Source: Paramarasmius palmivorus (taxonomy: Eukaryota > Basidiomycota > Agaricomycetes > Agaricales > Marasmiaceae). From it: a stretch of 64,000 nt of DNA. Position numbers and translations under genes: made by a program. Shown in pieces: positions 34,140 through 44,722 of this stretch (the first letter of the stretch is position 1; every line of letters begins with the position of its first letter). Location of the stretch: the NCBI GenBank assembly GCA_037176845.1, contig JAYKXP010000041.1:124001-188000 (forward strand), given 5' to 3'. The notes under the pieces were generated by a model. That model worked only from the letters and a program-made list of their open reading frames with translations, was not told the origin of the DNA and made no database searches.

Positions 34140-35141
34140 AATTCATCTCTACAACGGTATATACGTAGCGAGGACCATCCTATTTGCCTACGATGTCTGC
34201 TGAGCACTTGGCTGTAACTAGCGGTTGATTAGCACATGTATATAGATGATCACTCGGAGGTACTAAGATTTGAGCATAGCACGACAAGTCAGAGGGACAA
34301 AGGGACTCCATTCCTAAAAGTTGAATATCAATAAGCCAGTTAATACGTGCGAAATAGCGGAAACCTATCTTATTGGAACGACCTGTGTCGTCAACCCAAA
34401 GCCTAAAGGTGCAAGCATCAGTTTTGGGACGAGATATAAATAGGATGACTTACGGGTCGATTGCTCGACGCCTAAAGAAAACACCAAAACATCAACACAA
34501 GTGAATAGAAAATAAGTTGTCAGAGTACGAACCTCTTGCGAGATAGTCCTTGCGATAGTCGAGCTCACTTGAAAGGCTGTTAAAAAGGAGAAAAGTGAGT
34601 AATGTACCGAATGGTCTGATAAAGAAGAAAGGAGAAGAGAATAACGCGAGAAGAACACCAGTGGGTGAAGGGCAGAGAACCAAGCCAGAGAGAGCGTAGA
34701 ACCAAGCCAGAAGCAAAGGCAGAGATAGACCCAAGTACAAGGAACAGAAAGCCCACAGAAAGCAGACACCAGAGCGAGACACCGAAGCCCAGAAGCAGAT
34801 GGCAGAATGGCAAGCTTGAGGAACAGAAAACAGACAGACAGGTGCGCATGAAGACATAACTACGTCGACAATGAACTTATCTTTTTTGCGTTTTGGAGGA
34901 GCTGTCCAGGACGCGCTGTAACAGGGTAACAGTCAGACTGACGCACCAAAGAATGGCAAAGCGGAGCCCCGAGGTATATTATGCCGCCTGGTCTAGTACT
35001 CGACATGTAAGCAAGTTTAGTGCCATGAAGAATACGCTGAAAAAACATACCGCGCTAAGATAGGGGTATCAGAACTCCCGCGACATCGAGTCACCGACCT
35101 CCACGACGTCCAGCAATATTGAAAGGAACACAATCAAACCT
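34140..35141. other. Intergenic, purine-rich stretch
   Basis: No gene is supported. Region 34560-34850 is strongly purine-rich on the plus strand with imperfect GAACCAAGCCAGA-type repeats; the serine/leucine-rich frames on the minus strand are artefacts of that composition. Confidence 0.4.
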
Positions 35142-35638
35142 TCACCAAGGCCTCGTAGTAGGACGAAGCATGACTTCGACCAAAGAACCTGGCGTAGCGC
35201 GTCTCTTCCGCTTGCTGTTGTTCACAGATAGGGACTTGACATTTTCTTTTTGAGCGCGACTTCGTCTTCGGTTTGAGGGAACGGTTGTAGTCGTGGTAGT
35301 GGTAGTTTGCCTCGCGTTGGTTATGTTGCCAATCGAGCTAAGAGGGGTCCTTTCGACGATGTTGGGCTGTTGGATGTCAGAGGCAACAAAATCGGCTAGC
35401 ACACTCATCAACTCCTCCACAACCTCGACATCTGACACATAGTCAACACCAGACAACTCACTAGTCCCAGCATGGATATCAATCATGTCGAAGATGGTTG
35501 TCTGCTCGAACCCAGACAGCTGTAACGATGCCGGAGTCAGTAAAGGGGCTTGTCTCAAAATCGACGCGTAGAAGGGGAACGTACCGCAGTAACGTCGACA
35601 TTGGCAGGAAGAGCAGTTGTAGCAGTTGAAACGAACAT
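35142..35638 (-). CDS. Small orphan protein with basic C-terminus
   Basis: Two exons (35585-35638, 35142-35519) give 143 residues. The splice pair (GTACGT donor, GTTACAG acceptor) keeps phase. The protein has an acidic first half (DVEVVEELMSVLADFV), a run of eight threonines, and a C-terminal half with basic clusters (NRRRSRAQKE, SKRKRR) that look like nuclear-localisation signals. No family is recognised. It lies 443 bp from the paralogous orphan at 36081, on the same strand. Coding is plausible rather than certain. Confidence 0.42.
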
Positions 35639-36080
35639 TTTGGAGCGCAAGAGGTAGTAAATTCTCGATGCAAAAGCAGAGATGGTAGGGGTTCACTCTC
35701 AAGAAAGCGAATGCTGTGCAATTTGCGTCTGCCAGCCTTTTGAACTATGTGGGCGCACGATCGGGAATAAGTCCCACGCTTTGGCTGTAGGGGTATGGGG
35801 TTACTGGACGAAGACTGAGATTGCTCACAGAGTTGCGTCAATGTAAGAATACAGAAAGATTTACAAGCCTAGCCCTAGCATTAGACTTAGTGAGCGTAGC
35901 CAGTGTTGAGCAAGTGCATGGTTGATGTAAAAGGATTGCGGTGAATCTATTGGTTACCGGCTGATTGGCCGGCTTTAAGGCAGCGATTTCAATACGGCGA
36001 CAGAGCATGAATCTGAATGGTATCCAAAAGGTATATGATTTTTCGATGGCAATATGATACAAGTGTTCCGTAGCTGGTAG

Positions 36081-36506
36081 TTATTCGTCTACATCTGAAT
36101 CGTCCGAGGATGTACCCCGTTGTACGACCAAATTAAAGCCCTTGTCTTTGACGACTTTAGGCGGTGCAGGTGCAGGAACCTTCTTCCGACTCCTACGCGG
36201 TAAAGAGCCAGCTCTAGGCTCGAGATGTCCCTTTGCAGCCGTAGCCTGGCTTATTGGTTTGGTTTCCTCGAAGGAGATAGTGTACGAGTACCCTCGTCGT
36301 TCACCGAATGAACCAGAATTGGCCCAAACCTTGCCTTGACGTGCATCGGGTGGTAAAAGGGGTACTGCCGCCCCCGAGGGCGCCAAGGAGGTGGACGAGT
36401 TGTTTGGTATGTTCATGAGAGTAGGGGTTGTAGGTGTGGTAGAGGAAGATGTCGTTGGTGACAGCTGTTCGAGTGTCAAGGCTGATGAGGATGGATAAGA
36501 AGACAT
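36081..36506 (-). CDS. Small orphan protein, paralogue of the gene at 25054
   Basis: A single-exon frame of 141 residues on the minus strand. It shares with the 25054 gene the LTLEQLSP start, PSGAA, the SFGERRGYSY..FEETKPI block, KGHLEPRAGSLPRRSRKKV and the acidic SSDDSD end, with more Ser/Thr/Pro in the first third. The shared blocks, spread over the whole length and kept in frame, are good evidence that both are protein-coding. No domain is recognised. A basic segment followed by an acidic tail suggests a nuclear or chromatin-linked role, which is only inference. Confidence 0.62.
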   Translation of the reverse strand: MSSYPSSSALTLEQLSPTTSSSTTPTTPTLMNIPNNSSTSLAPSGAAVPLLPPDARQGKVWANSGSFGERRGYSYTISFEETKPISQATAAKGHLEPRAGSLPRRSRKKVPAPAPPKVVKDKGFNLVVQRGTSSDDSDVDE

Positions 36507-37470
36507 GAGTCTAATGTGGTTGAGCAGAGCTGGTTCGGTGTGGTGTTGTAGTACTTCTGATGATTGGGGTTCGAGGTCAGGTTATTCTGGGGGTGCTGAA
36601 GACTCTGGAGAGGTATTTACGAGATTTGCGAGGAATGTTTCACTGGTACTTGCAGGTGAGACGTTTCAGCCAAACTTTTCGATGTCTGGGTTCTCCAGGG
36701 TTTCTCAGTCCGCCAGAAAGACGAATTTAGGGTGATCTTCAGCTTGAACATATCGAACCAAGTGTGTATGCATTTGAGACTATAGTCGAACAGAAAGTGA
36801 CGAGTCGTGGTCGAGGAACCTAAAAATACGCACCGGCCGAAACCAGTCCTTCATCAAAGTTAGAAGACGAAGCTTCATCTTCTAAGACATATTTCCTGTT
36901 TTATTGTCCTTTTTGCGTTCCAGGATGTGCAGCTAAGAGGATTGCTGCAAGTTGTTGAGGATGGAGGTCCACTTGATGGTTCCGTGTTGAGTGTCATAGC
37001 CGGCCCCGGGTAGTTGGTGAGGCTTTCTACACGCACCACTCCTTGTCACCGTGAGTAGCACCTCATTTCAACCTTTACATTTTCAGATTCAACGTCCGAT
37101 GTTCAAGCGCTCAGCAACAAGGCCACTTGATGGAGCAACTCATCCCGCGTTCAAATTTCATCCGTCGAAAATGACATTACTAGGTGAACGTTTGAACTCC
37201 GCAATGCGTTCACAAGAGTCGCCATCCCACTCAACTTTCCGCACAGTCCAAGGCACGTACAGGAAAACTAGCGCCTACTACGGCATCCACACTAACGCCC
37301 TCTCAACCGGTAGAAACTAGGGTCGGCAACCCGTGTCTGGAGATCACGACCATTCCTTCTGTCCCATCGTGCACCCAACAGCTATGAAGCTGTCGTATGC
37401 CTCGTGCACTCCACGACCTCTCTCACTGTTCAACTACCACCACCAAAACCCTAATCCTCCCTCGCCAATA
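36507..37470. other. Intergenic, nothing recognised
   Basis: Upstream region of two divergent genes (minus at 36506, plus at 37471). Part of it (about 36840-36990) resembles 32260-32390. No coding region is supported. Confidence 0.4.
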
Positions 37471-39666
37471 ATGGCCTTCAATAATGCCTCGCACTTTATC
37501 TGCCGTCAAGCTAACAACTACGTATCGGGCGACCAGTTCAACGTCACAGGGGGAGTAGTACATATCGGTCGACGGGCAGATGTTAAGCCTACGGAATACG
37601 ACGAGGTTGGGCTCTCACCATGATGTATATTCGGAAGCTGAACATAAAAATGATAGTACGAAAGCTTGAAGAAAGGAGACATCTATCTCTTGAAAGAGAT
37701 CCATCGTGGTGATATCTCGGCCTGCGGTCACTCACGCTGGTGGTGCGATTGTGATACACGTCGTGTAGCCCAGGGGACAATCTACAGTGTCGAATTGCCT
37801 GAGCGGAAAATCAAGTGCACCGCTATAGAATACAGAGGCCCAGAGGCACGAGAGGTCTGGAAAGAAGAGTTCCGTCGTTTTTCACAAAACAGGTTCGTTA
37901 CCGCCTTTCCCACCCACCAACTCCACTGACAACCAGATAGGACCCCCGACGCATGGCAACTCTACGCCCTGAACCGATCCAACGTCCCATTTTTGATCTT
38001 TCATGACGGTGAGTCTTCAGCTTCCCCCTTCAGCAATGCCGTGTACTGATCAAGTTGGCGCGATAGAGCTTGTTCCTCTTGGGCATTTCTACAAAAACTC
38101 GTTCTGGGGGGATCTGTTTGTTCGTTGGTTGGAGGTGTGTCCTAAACCTGCTATTTCCTGTGCCCGCAAAGCTCACACGCTCTTCTTTTAGAGGAAATTG
38201 GTTTGCTATTCCTGGGAGATATGGTTGAACATGAGAGGGGGTCTAATCCAGGGACCCGAAGGGCCTAATTTTTCCGTTGAACCTACCAAAACACTTGACG
38301 AAATTACTATCCCATCCTCAGCAAAGATGCTACAAGACGACATCTCCTTTCAATTCTTCCAGAAATTCCCTTCAGCGACGATGGACCGTCTCATTGTGGA
38401 ATATGCACGGGAACATTACTCCAGTTCACTGCTCAACATCCCACCGGAAAACACCCCGAAAACCCTCGATGGGCTTCGCATTGATACTGTATACTCACCT
38501 TCACTGGGGGCTATTGCAAGGTGGCGGGATGGTGGGACATTGTGGGAAATGCGGAAAGGGAAGGGGTTGGTGGATAAAACGGTATTGGATGGGCTGATTC
38601 GGTGAGTGAGCGTGGGTGTAATGGTTCAGTTTTGGGAGCTGATTTCTGAAGTTTTAAGCTAGATGGTCCAGAAGCGTATGCTCGTTTTCACTTTGACTGG
38701 CGCAAATTTCGGGACAGTTGGCTGTCACAAAGCTCAAGGATCATTGATGCTTGCAGGATGTCGGGAACAGAGGAACAATGGTGTATGCCTTCCCCCTTCA
38801 CTATGTTGATGATTGAACTCATTCATCTTCCTTTGCATAGTTATGGTTGGCTCATACCCTGAACTCCTTCTCAAATCGACATCAAGATACTTGAATCAAC
38901 AAAGACTCTTACCACTTGAAACACCCCCGCCCATCTACCTCTTCATCTATCCTCTCTGCGTGACGTTGGCCGAAATCAAGTCATGGGGGAAAAACAGAAC
39001 CCACTTCTGGTCTCTTGATGAGAATGGGCGATCTGAGATGTCGATGGAGGAATGTAGGCGATGGGGAATTCCGGAGCTGAAAGCAGATGTATACCTGTCA
39101 GAGATATATGTGCGGACATGGCCAAGCTATGTCTACACTGCCATCCACAACTGGCAAGTCGCTTGTGGCTTCGACCCCACCACTGCCGATTTTGCTCAAA
39201 GTTTGGGATATCCAGAGTTTGATATCCTTATCGATAATGAGGCAGCGGCAAGTCGGTTTGAAGAAGTTCATGGTTAGTCCCAAAGCGTCGCAGTCGTTTG
39301 TACATTGTTAATTTACGATTCCCAGAAAACTCATCTACTCCCGACAAGCAGAGCGAACAAACTGTCCCGGAAGAACTTGATACAGCTCCAGCAGTTGAAG
39401 GTCAGTACTCCGCTCAAATTTCTCTGTTAGTTCCGCAATCTCACTTCACAGAAACAGTTGCGGTCCCTGAGCCTCCACTCACCACATCCACAATGGTGCC
39501 TTCACGACACACTGTGCCGCCGGAGCATTCCATGGTCACGGCTCAACCGAAAGCTGAAACACCTCAGATGCAGCCGATGGCTGATAACCCGAAGACTGTG
39601 AGCATTCTGGGAAAACGCAAGCGAGGTAGTCAGATTCATACGAGAAGGGTCAGACGAAGAGTGTGA
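37471..39666 (+). CDS. Agaricomycete orphan-family protein (about 605 residues)
   Basis: Eight exons (37471-37605, 37672-37892, 37941-38008, 38055-38134, 38192-38601, 38652-38782, 38841-39272, 39326-39666) join in phase to 605 residues. The first junction is the weakest (GTTGGG donor). Characteristic pieces are KKGDIYLLKEIHRGD, NVPFLIFHDVGAIELVPLGH, the GPEGP segment, EAYARFHFDWRKFRDSWLSQ, then IYLFIYPLCVTLAEIKSWG and WPSYVYTAIHNWQVACGFDP. I recognise this layout as a widespread uncharacterised family in mushroom genomes. The tail is Pro/Thr-rich and ends in basic clusters (GKRKRG, RRVRRRV) that look like nuclear signals. A possible extra 54-nt intron near 39400 would not change the frame. 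Function unknown. Confidence 0.75.
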
Positions 39667-41895
39667 TTGTTTTTGGTAAGTGAATCGGCAGGTTCTAGAT
39701 TATAATCGTACTGACTATCTGCAGGTACCCATATCCTATACGATCCCTTGCTTAATTGCGCATTTATGAAGGTGTTATTCTCTTTTCTTCCTCTCCGGTG
39801 ATTAGTAGATGTAAGGCGCATAACGATACACGAGATGTGCGCTCTACGAGTTGAACCCGTTGTATTATACCGTTCAATACTACGTATTTGGGATGTAACA
39901 AGATTCCTTATGCACGCGCGGATGATACCTAGATCAATGGATCGCTACTGCCTGTTGGTGATATACTTGAAAGTAACATCAACGACATCAGTGGCGCGTT
40001 CAGGGTGTACATCGAGATCAGAACGTCAACACGGGCTAAATAGCCTGTATGAGCATGGTATGGTAGTCTACCATGCCCTGGCCTGGGTGCGGTAACTATG
40101 CCTTGGAAAACTCAGAATCAAAAGGCTCATGTGAAGACGACACGGCACCATAGCATTCATGGGCCGTTCTCGCTGAGTGATATAGCCTTGTTTCTCTGTA
40201 CGGTACTCGCAAGACAAAGCCATATCTCGTACGAAAATCTTCTGCCTTGGTTACCAGGGAATCTGTCGAGAACGGGTATAAGCCGTTGAACAAAAGTGTG
40301 GGATAAAAACTTACCCAACTTCCACATGCACCTCTTGAACTGCACCTAGTCCTCGGTACGCGTTCCACCCAAAGCTGAAAACGCGAACGAAAAGTCCAGT
40401 CTAGAGGTTCATCATGAAGCGATGCTATGACACCTCACTCATGGCATCATGATCCACATTGACGTCTGTGATCATCGATAGCTTCTCGGGAGAACCACCA
40501 TGCACCTTGGCTTCCACCACAAATGTTTGTCTATCCGCTTTTCGGGTGGATAAAAGTCTGAGCCGAGAGCAACGAGCTATAGAGTAACCATCAGCGTCAG
40601 AATAGAAGAACGGAAGAAACCGACGTACCGGTACCAGTGCCCACGTCTTCGCCTTGCCCTCGGGAGCTCGACCCATTATGCATTCAAGCTAGGAGACGTT
40701 CTTCGGGAAAGACCCTTGAGCTAAACATGAATATCAGTAGATAAAAACCACAAGAACGATTAGTACATACCATTGTTTAGAAAGCTTGCTATCGAATCCT
40801 CGAGGCTTGTCAGCCCAAGGAACCACAACAGCTTCGAAGAATCCTTGACCGAGAAGAATGTCGGTCTTAAACGCTAATGACTATACTCTCGTGTGTGTAA
40901 ACCCCCAACAGCTAGAACCTGACACTCTTCGGACCTAAATCCATCGACGACAATTCGTGATTCCTTTTCCCCTGAGCCCTATACCCACAACGGATCGGTA
41001 AAATGTTCCAAAGCCAAAAAAGCTTGGGATCCAATCTTGAGGTAAGATTTCGAAGGATGGGATGTGGAAGAGCGGGTTGCAGGTATCCTGGACCGGGCTT
41101 GGGTATTGAACCGACGGAAAGGCGGTACAATGTGCGCTGGTTGAAGTGGGAGGTTCAGGATCCATCGCTTGACCGAAGAGTCTCTCAAACGATATTTTCA
41201 ATGCTCTATTAGGACAGATATCAGTGAAATGCGTTGAAAATGAGGAATGTCGATACTGACCTGGTAGAACCAACAAAGCCAGCTTGGCCGTGGTGTCGAC
41301 TAGACCGATCTTACATATCCGGACCTATAGCCACCCCACGACCCATTACAAGCTGTTGGCGACTTCTTTTGCAGCAGAATACGCAAGGGAAGATGGGGTG
41401 TGAGCGGTGCGTTGACGCCAGGAAATCAACGATTTCCCAGTGCAGCGACAGGAGTGTATGAGGAACGGTGCTCGAAAGGTGCAGGGATGATGTAGCCAGC
41501 TCCACCTCGGATTCACGAGGGGTGATATTAGGGTGTAACGGGCTATTGCGGAAGAGATTTGATAGTGGCGAATCCTGTTAGCGAATATCTGGCTTGTAGT
41601 TGGGATTGGAAAGTGGGAAGGGGTCTGGGATGCTGGGATAGTGATAGACCTGCGGCAGAAACCATTGTCGAAGAGGATTTAGGTGACATCTGCTTGCGTA
41701 CGAGGAGACTGAATGAGCTTTGATGAAAGCCGTAGAGTAAAAAGGGTACATACCATGGTAGTGTAGTTATATCCTGAGGAAGACGGTGATCGTTTTGAGA
41801 AGACAAGCGCCGGCGGCGAACACGCTTCTAGACTAGAAGGCGCGGGCGCAGCCCAAGGGGCACGCAACGATTTAGCGCTCTGTTGCCGTCTCCCC
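39667..41895 (-). other. Unresolved exon-like pieces, minus strand
   Basis: Several minus-strand stretches look coding but cannot be tied into one model: KIGSQAFLALEHFTDPLW near 41000, then FKTDILLGQGFFEAVVVPWA near 40820-40880 joined by a good intron (40722-40772) to a short end CSRVFPEERLLA with TGA near 40690; and an ATG-started piece MGRAPEGKAKTWALVP at 40676 followed by an exon with RKADRQTFVVEAKVHGG. Region 41300-41880 adds further open frames. They may be one or two genes or decayed genes. No family is recognised. The first part (39667-40090) shows nothing. Confidence 0.3.
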
Positions 41896-41899
41896 CAGG

Positions 41900-42373
41900 C
41901 GCTTTGGCAATGTATCTCCTTGGTGCTCCTTTGGGTGTGCCGAACTCGAAACAACTCATCATATCTTCACGGAATGCCCGAGATTTGCGCATTTTCGTGC
42001 CCATGCCAAGGACTCCTTGGTCTCTACCACTACTTCTCTTGTCCAACGCCAGCCCTACCATCTCACAAAAGATGAACAGGCCGTCATCGTTACCGCGTCA
42101 TCTCAGCTGTTCGCCGACACTGACATATGGCCATTGAGACGCACTCATTATTATCTGGGCTCCATGCCTAACATTTCCAACATTGTGCACAGCCTCTCTA
42201 CAAACCAACGTGCACACACTGCAATCGTTCAATCCTGGCACGTCGCTGCTATTCGGTTGGCAGGTCGGATTTGGGGTGAATATCGGAGAGTTACTTCGCC
42301 GTCGCGGATGAGGCCTGAGAGAACGAAAACAATACATTTACCTCCTTTCCTTTCCAGAATTACTTCTCAATAA
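41900..42373 (+). mobile_element. Non-LTR retrotransposon relic (3' end of reverse transcriptase ORF)
   Basis: A plus-strand open frame ending at 42373 encodes about 150 residues typical of the C-terminus of fungal LINE-type polyproteins. It has the zinc-knuckle-like CSFGCAELETTHHIFTECP (Cys, Cys, His, Cys ligands, from 41924), then LTKDEQAVIVTASSQLFADT, RTHYYLGSMPNI and HVAAIRLAGRIWGEYRRV. The reverse transcriptase, endonuclease and RNase H parts are not found upstream, so this is a 5'-truncated insertion, which is usual for such elements. No poly-A tail or target-site duplication was identified. Confidence 0.6.
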
Positions 42374-42639
42374 GCGTCGGTATGGCCGGCAAGCGGCAGT
42401 TCCCGCTACCGTGTATTCCGAAGCGTTTACAAAGAGTAGGGTAGATCGTAGTTGAAACATATCTTCCGGCTCGTGCTTTTGTGGTACTCGATACGAGAAT
42501 TCAGGCGAACATAGGCAGACAAGGCCAAGGTGGATAGCAGTATTACAAACAAATTTACACAGCATCAATGACAGAACGACGAGCTACGACGATACAGAAC
42601 AGGGACAAAAATAACAAGATAAGTATGCTAGCGGTGTGT

Positions 42640-43291
42640 TTACAGCTCGGCCCATTCATAGCAGAATAGTAAGACGTTGTAGATAAAGGTGGCGAGCACA
42701 TTAACTGAGTCTTTGGAGGGCCCGTTCATCACAAAAAGCTCGCGGTGTCTTCGCCGACCTTTAGAATAGCATAAGAAAGATGGTCAATTGACAGAGAAAG
42801 ACTCACATTTGCGGTTAAAACAGGAACTAATGTATCGAGAGTCCTCGTGTATGATATGCAGGATGTCCTCTGCGTTGTTTGAATCAGATTTCAGAGACCG
42901 TGGGCGGAAAAATGTAGCTTGATTTACCGGTTTTCCTTACTCTCCCCACTGCAGTCCATCCCAAATTCTCCAAATCAATCCCGGCGTAATGCAACTTCCA
43001 ATGCTGGATCCTACAATGCAAGTCCACTGTACTCCCGATCTTTACTGCTGTTCCGGCAGACACGTCTGAAAGGCTGTAGTGGTATATGAAGCCCGGGCCT
43101 TCACGCTTCTTGTCCTTGTCCGTGATCTTGAGGGCGATTTTGAATAAGACACGCCAAGGTAGAGACCAAAACGTCTTGCATACGACTGTGACACCAGTCC
43201 ATGGGTCGTCGTTGGTCCAGCACCATCTTACGAAGGCGAGGAAAGTGTAGAAGACGAGACCCGCGCGGGCGAGAACGGTGGAGAAGCGCAT
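42640..43291 (-). CDS. T5orf172/GIY-YIG-like (DUF1766) domain protein
   Basis: Three exons (42928-43291, 42807-42869, 42640-42758) encode 181 residues. After a hydrophobic N-terminus (LVFYTFLAFVRW) the protein has the domain GPGFIYHYSL...VKIGSTVDLHCRIQHW, with the Tyr, Lys-Ile-Gly-Ser/Thr and Arg pattern of the T5orf172/Mug113 family, which is distantly related to GIY-YIG nucleases. The later exons give EDILHIIHED and NRKCRRRHRELF, also usual in that family. Fungal genomes carry many of these; some seem derived from mobile elements and their role is unknown. An alternative upstream exon starting near 43456 is possible, so the start is uncertain. Confidence 0.65.
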
Positions 43292-44722
43292 GAAGACGTC
43301 GAGCTGTGAGAGATTACAGAGTCGGTTGGTAGTGTCGATGAAACGGACGCGAAAACATCTACCTGAGCAAGATTGTGTACGTAGGAGCGATAAGAAGATG
43401 AAAAGGTATGTTGGAGAGCACCTACTCGAGCAAGGAAGAACTAACAACGGAGAAGTTCACTAACATCGTCAAGTTTGCGCGGCGCGCTGCAGCGACACGG
43501 GACGTCGGGTAAGAGCCCGATGGCACTCAACCATCGGAGGTGAGAGGACTTTGACGACGTATGGAACGTTCGATCCTATGTTCCCGAAAGTTTTACTTTC
43601 AAGAGCGACGACGAGACGAGCAGAAATACGTCCGGCAAGTGGCCCTATATTCAGTAGATGAAGCCTGAAAACCGAGAGGAGACCTTGGTTTGCAGAAGGG
43701 GTGGTCCCCTGTCCTCTATGGGATACTGAATTCATTTCCACCCGATGAATTAGGTGCTATATCACAGTGGTTGAGTCAGGGAACGAAGGGGGTAGGGTTC
43801 TTTACTTACCAGCTTCTATCCCTGTTTGCATGGTGACCCCGTCGAAGCATTTTGGGGCTAAGTAGCAAGGAAATAATAGTGTTATCCTGGGAAGTGGCGA
43901 AGGTGGTCAATGGTATCAGCTCCGCCAAGCGCATGTCCTGTATTTGCTCGCAAAAAGATTCCCCATATCAAAAAGGCGCAGCATCGAGGTAGAAATATAA
44001 TTGCGTCCCGTTGAACACGTTGATGACGAACGATACAACAGATCAGCAGAACAGAAATTGAAAGAACAGTTCAGAATTAGTGTATTTCCAAGCGCAGTTA
44101 TAGTATCTGCGAGGTCATCAGTGCGATAGAAGTTCACAAGGGGGTATTCAGGATGATGTTGAATCCATGGAATGATAGTAGGCGGATTCGAGGTTTTTTT
44201 ACTTGCGATACCCCAAGCGAAGCTGGAGACGCAGGCGTGGACAACAAGCAGAAAAAAGAGTGAAGACTTGAGCGCAGTTCAGTTCATGTTTGAAGCGTGG
44301 AACAAAAGCCGAGAGTCGAAGAGGCGAAGAGGCGAAAGTACAGAACAGAATTTAGTACAATGAGCGGTGGGAGCTAAACCGACAGGTAACGTGATGTCGG
44401 CAAAAACCGCGAAAGACCGGTACCGCGAGAGGTAATCCAACGATGTCACTAACTTTAAGGTCGTTGTACAATTCGGTATTCGATATTTCAATTCCCGGCG
44501 GCCCCTTGTTCAATGAGATGGAACTTGGATCGGAAACGTCGGAATGGGTGCGTCACCGGAGTCACTTTGAAGTCACATCACACTCACTCATCCCTATTCC
44601 TCCACCAACGGTAAAGTTCCGCAATTCGGTATATAGCCAGGGCGTTGAGTAAACGAGAGGTGCAACTTTTCGTTTGGGTTTCTGCGAGCCTTTAATCACC
44701 TGCCGGTCATCGAGTAATCGAC
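43292..44722. other. Intergenic, nothing recognised
   Basis: No coding region with family resemblance or consistent splicing is seen in this 1.4 kb. The frame at 43469-43741 (minus) has no recognisable feature. Confidence 0.4.

Noticed and set aside
34492..34857. Leucine/serine-rich minus-strand frames
   Set aside because: They follow from a purine-rich repeat-like stretch on the plus strand; no start, splice or family evidence.
39800..39870. Possible tRNA-like text near 39830
   Set aside because: No acceptor-stem pairing or complete A and B boxes could be laid out.
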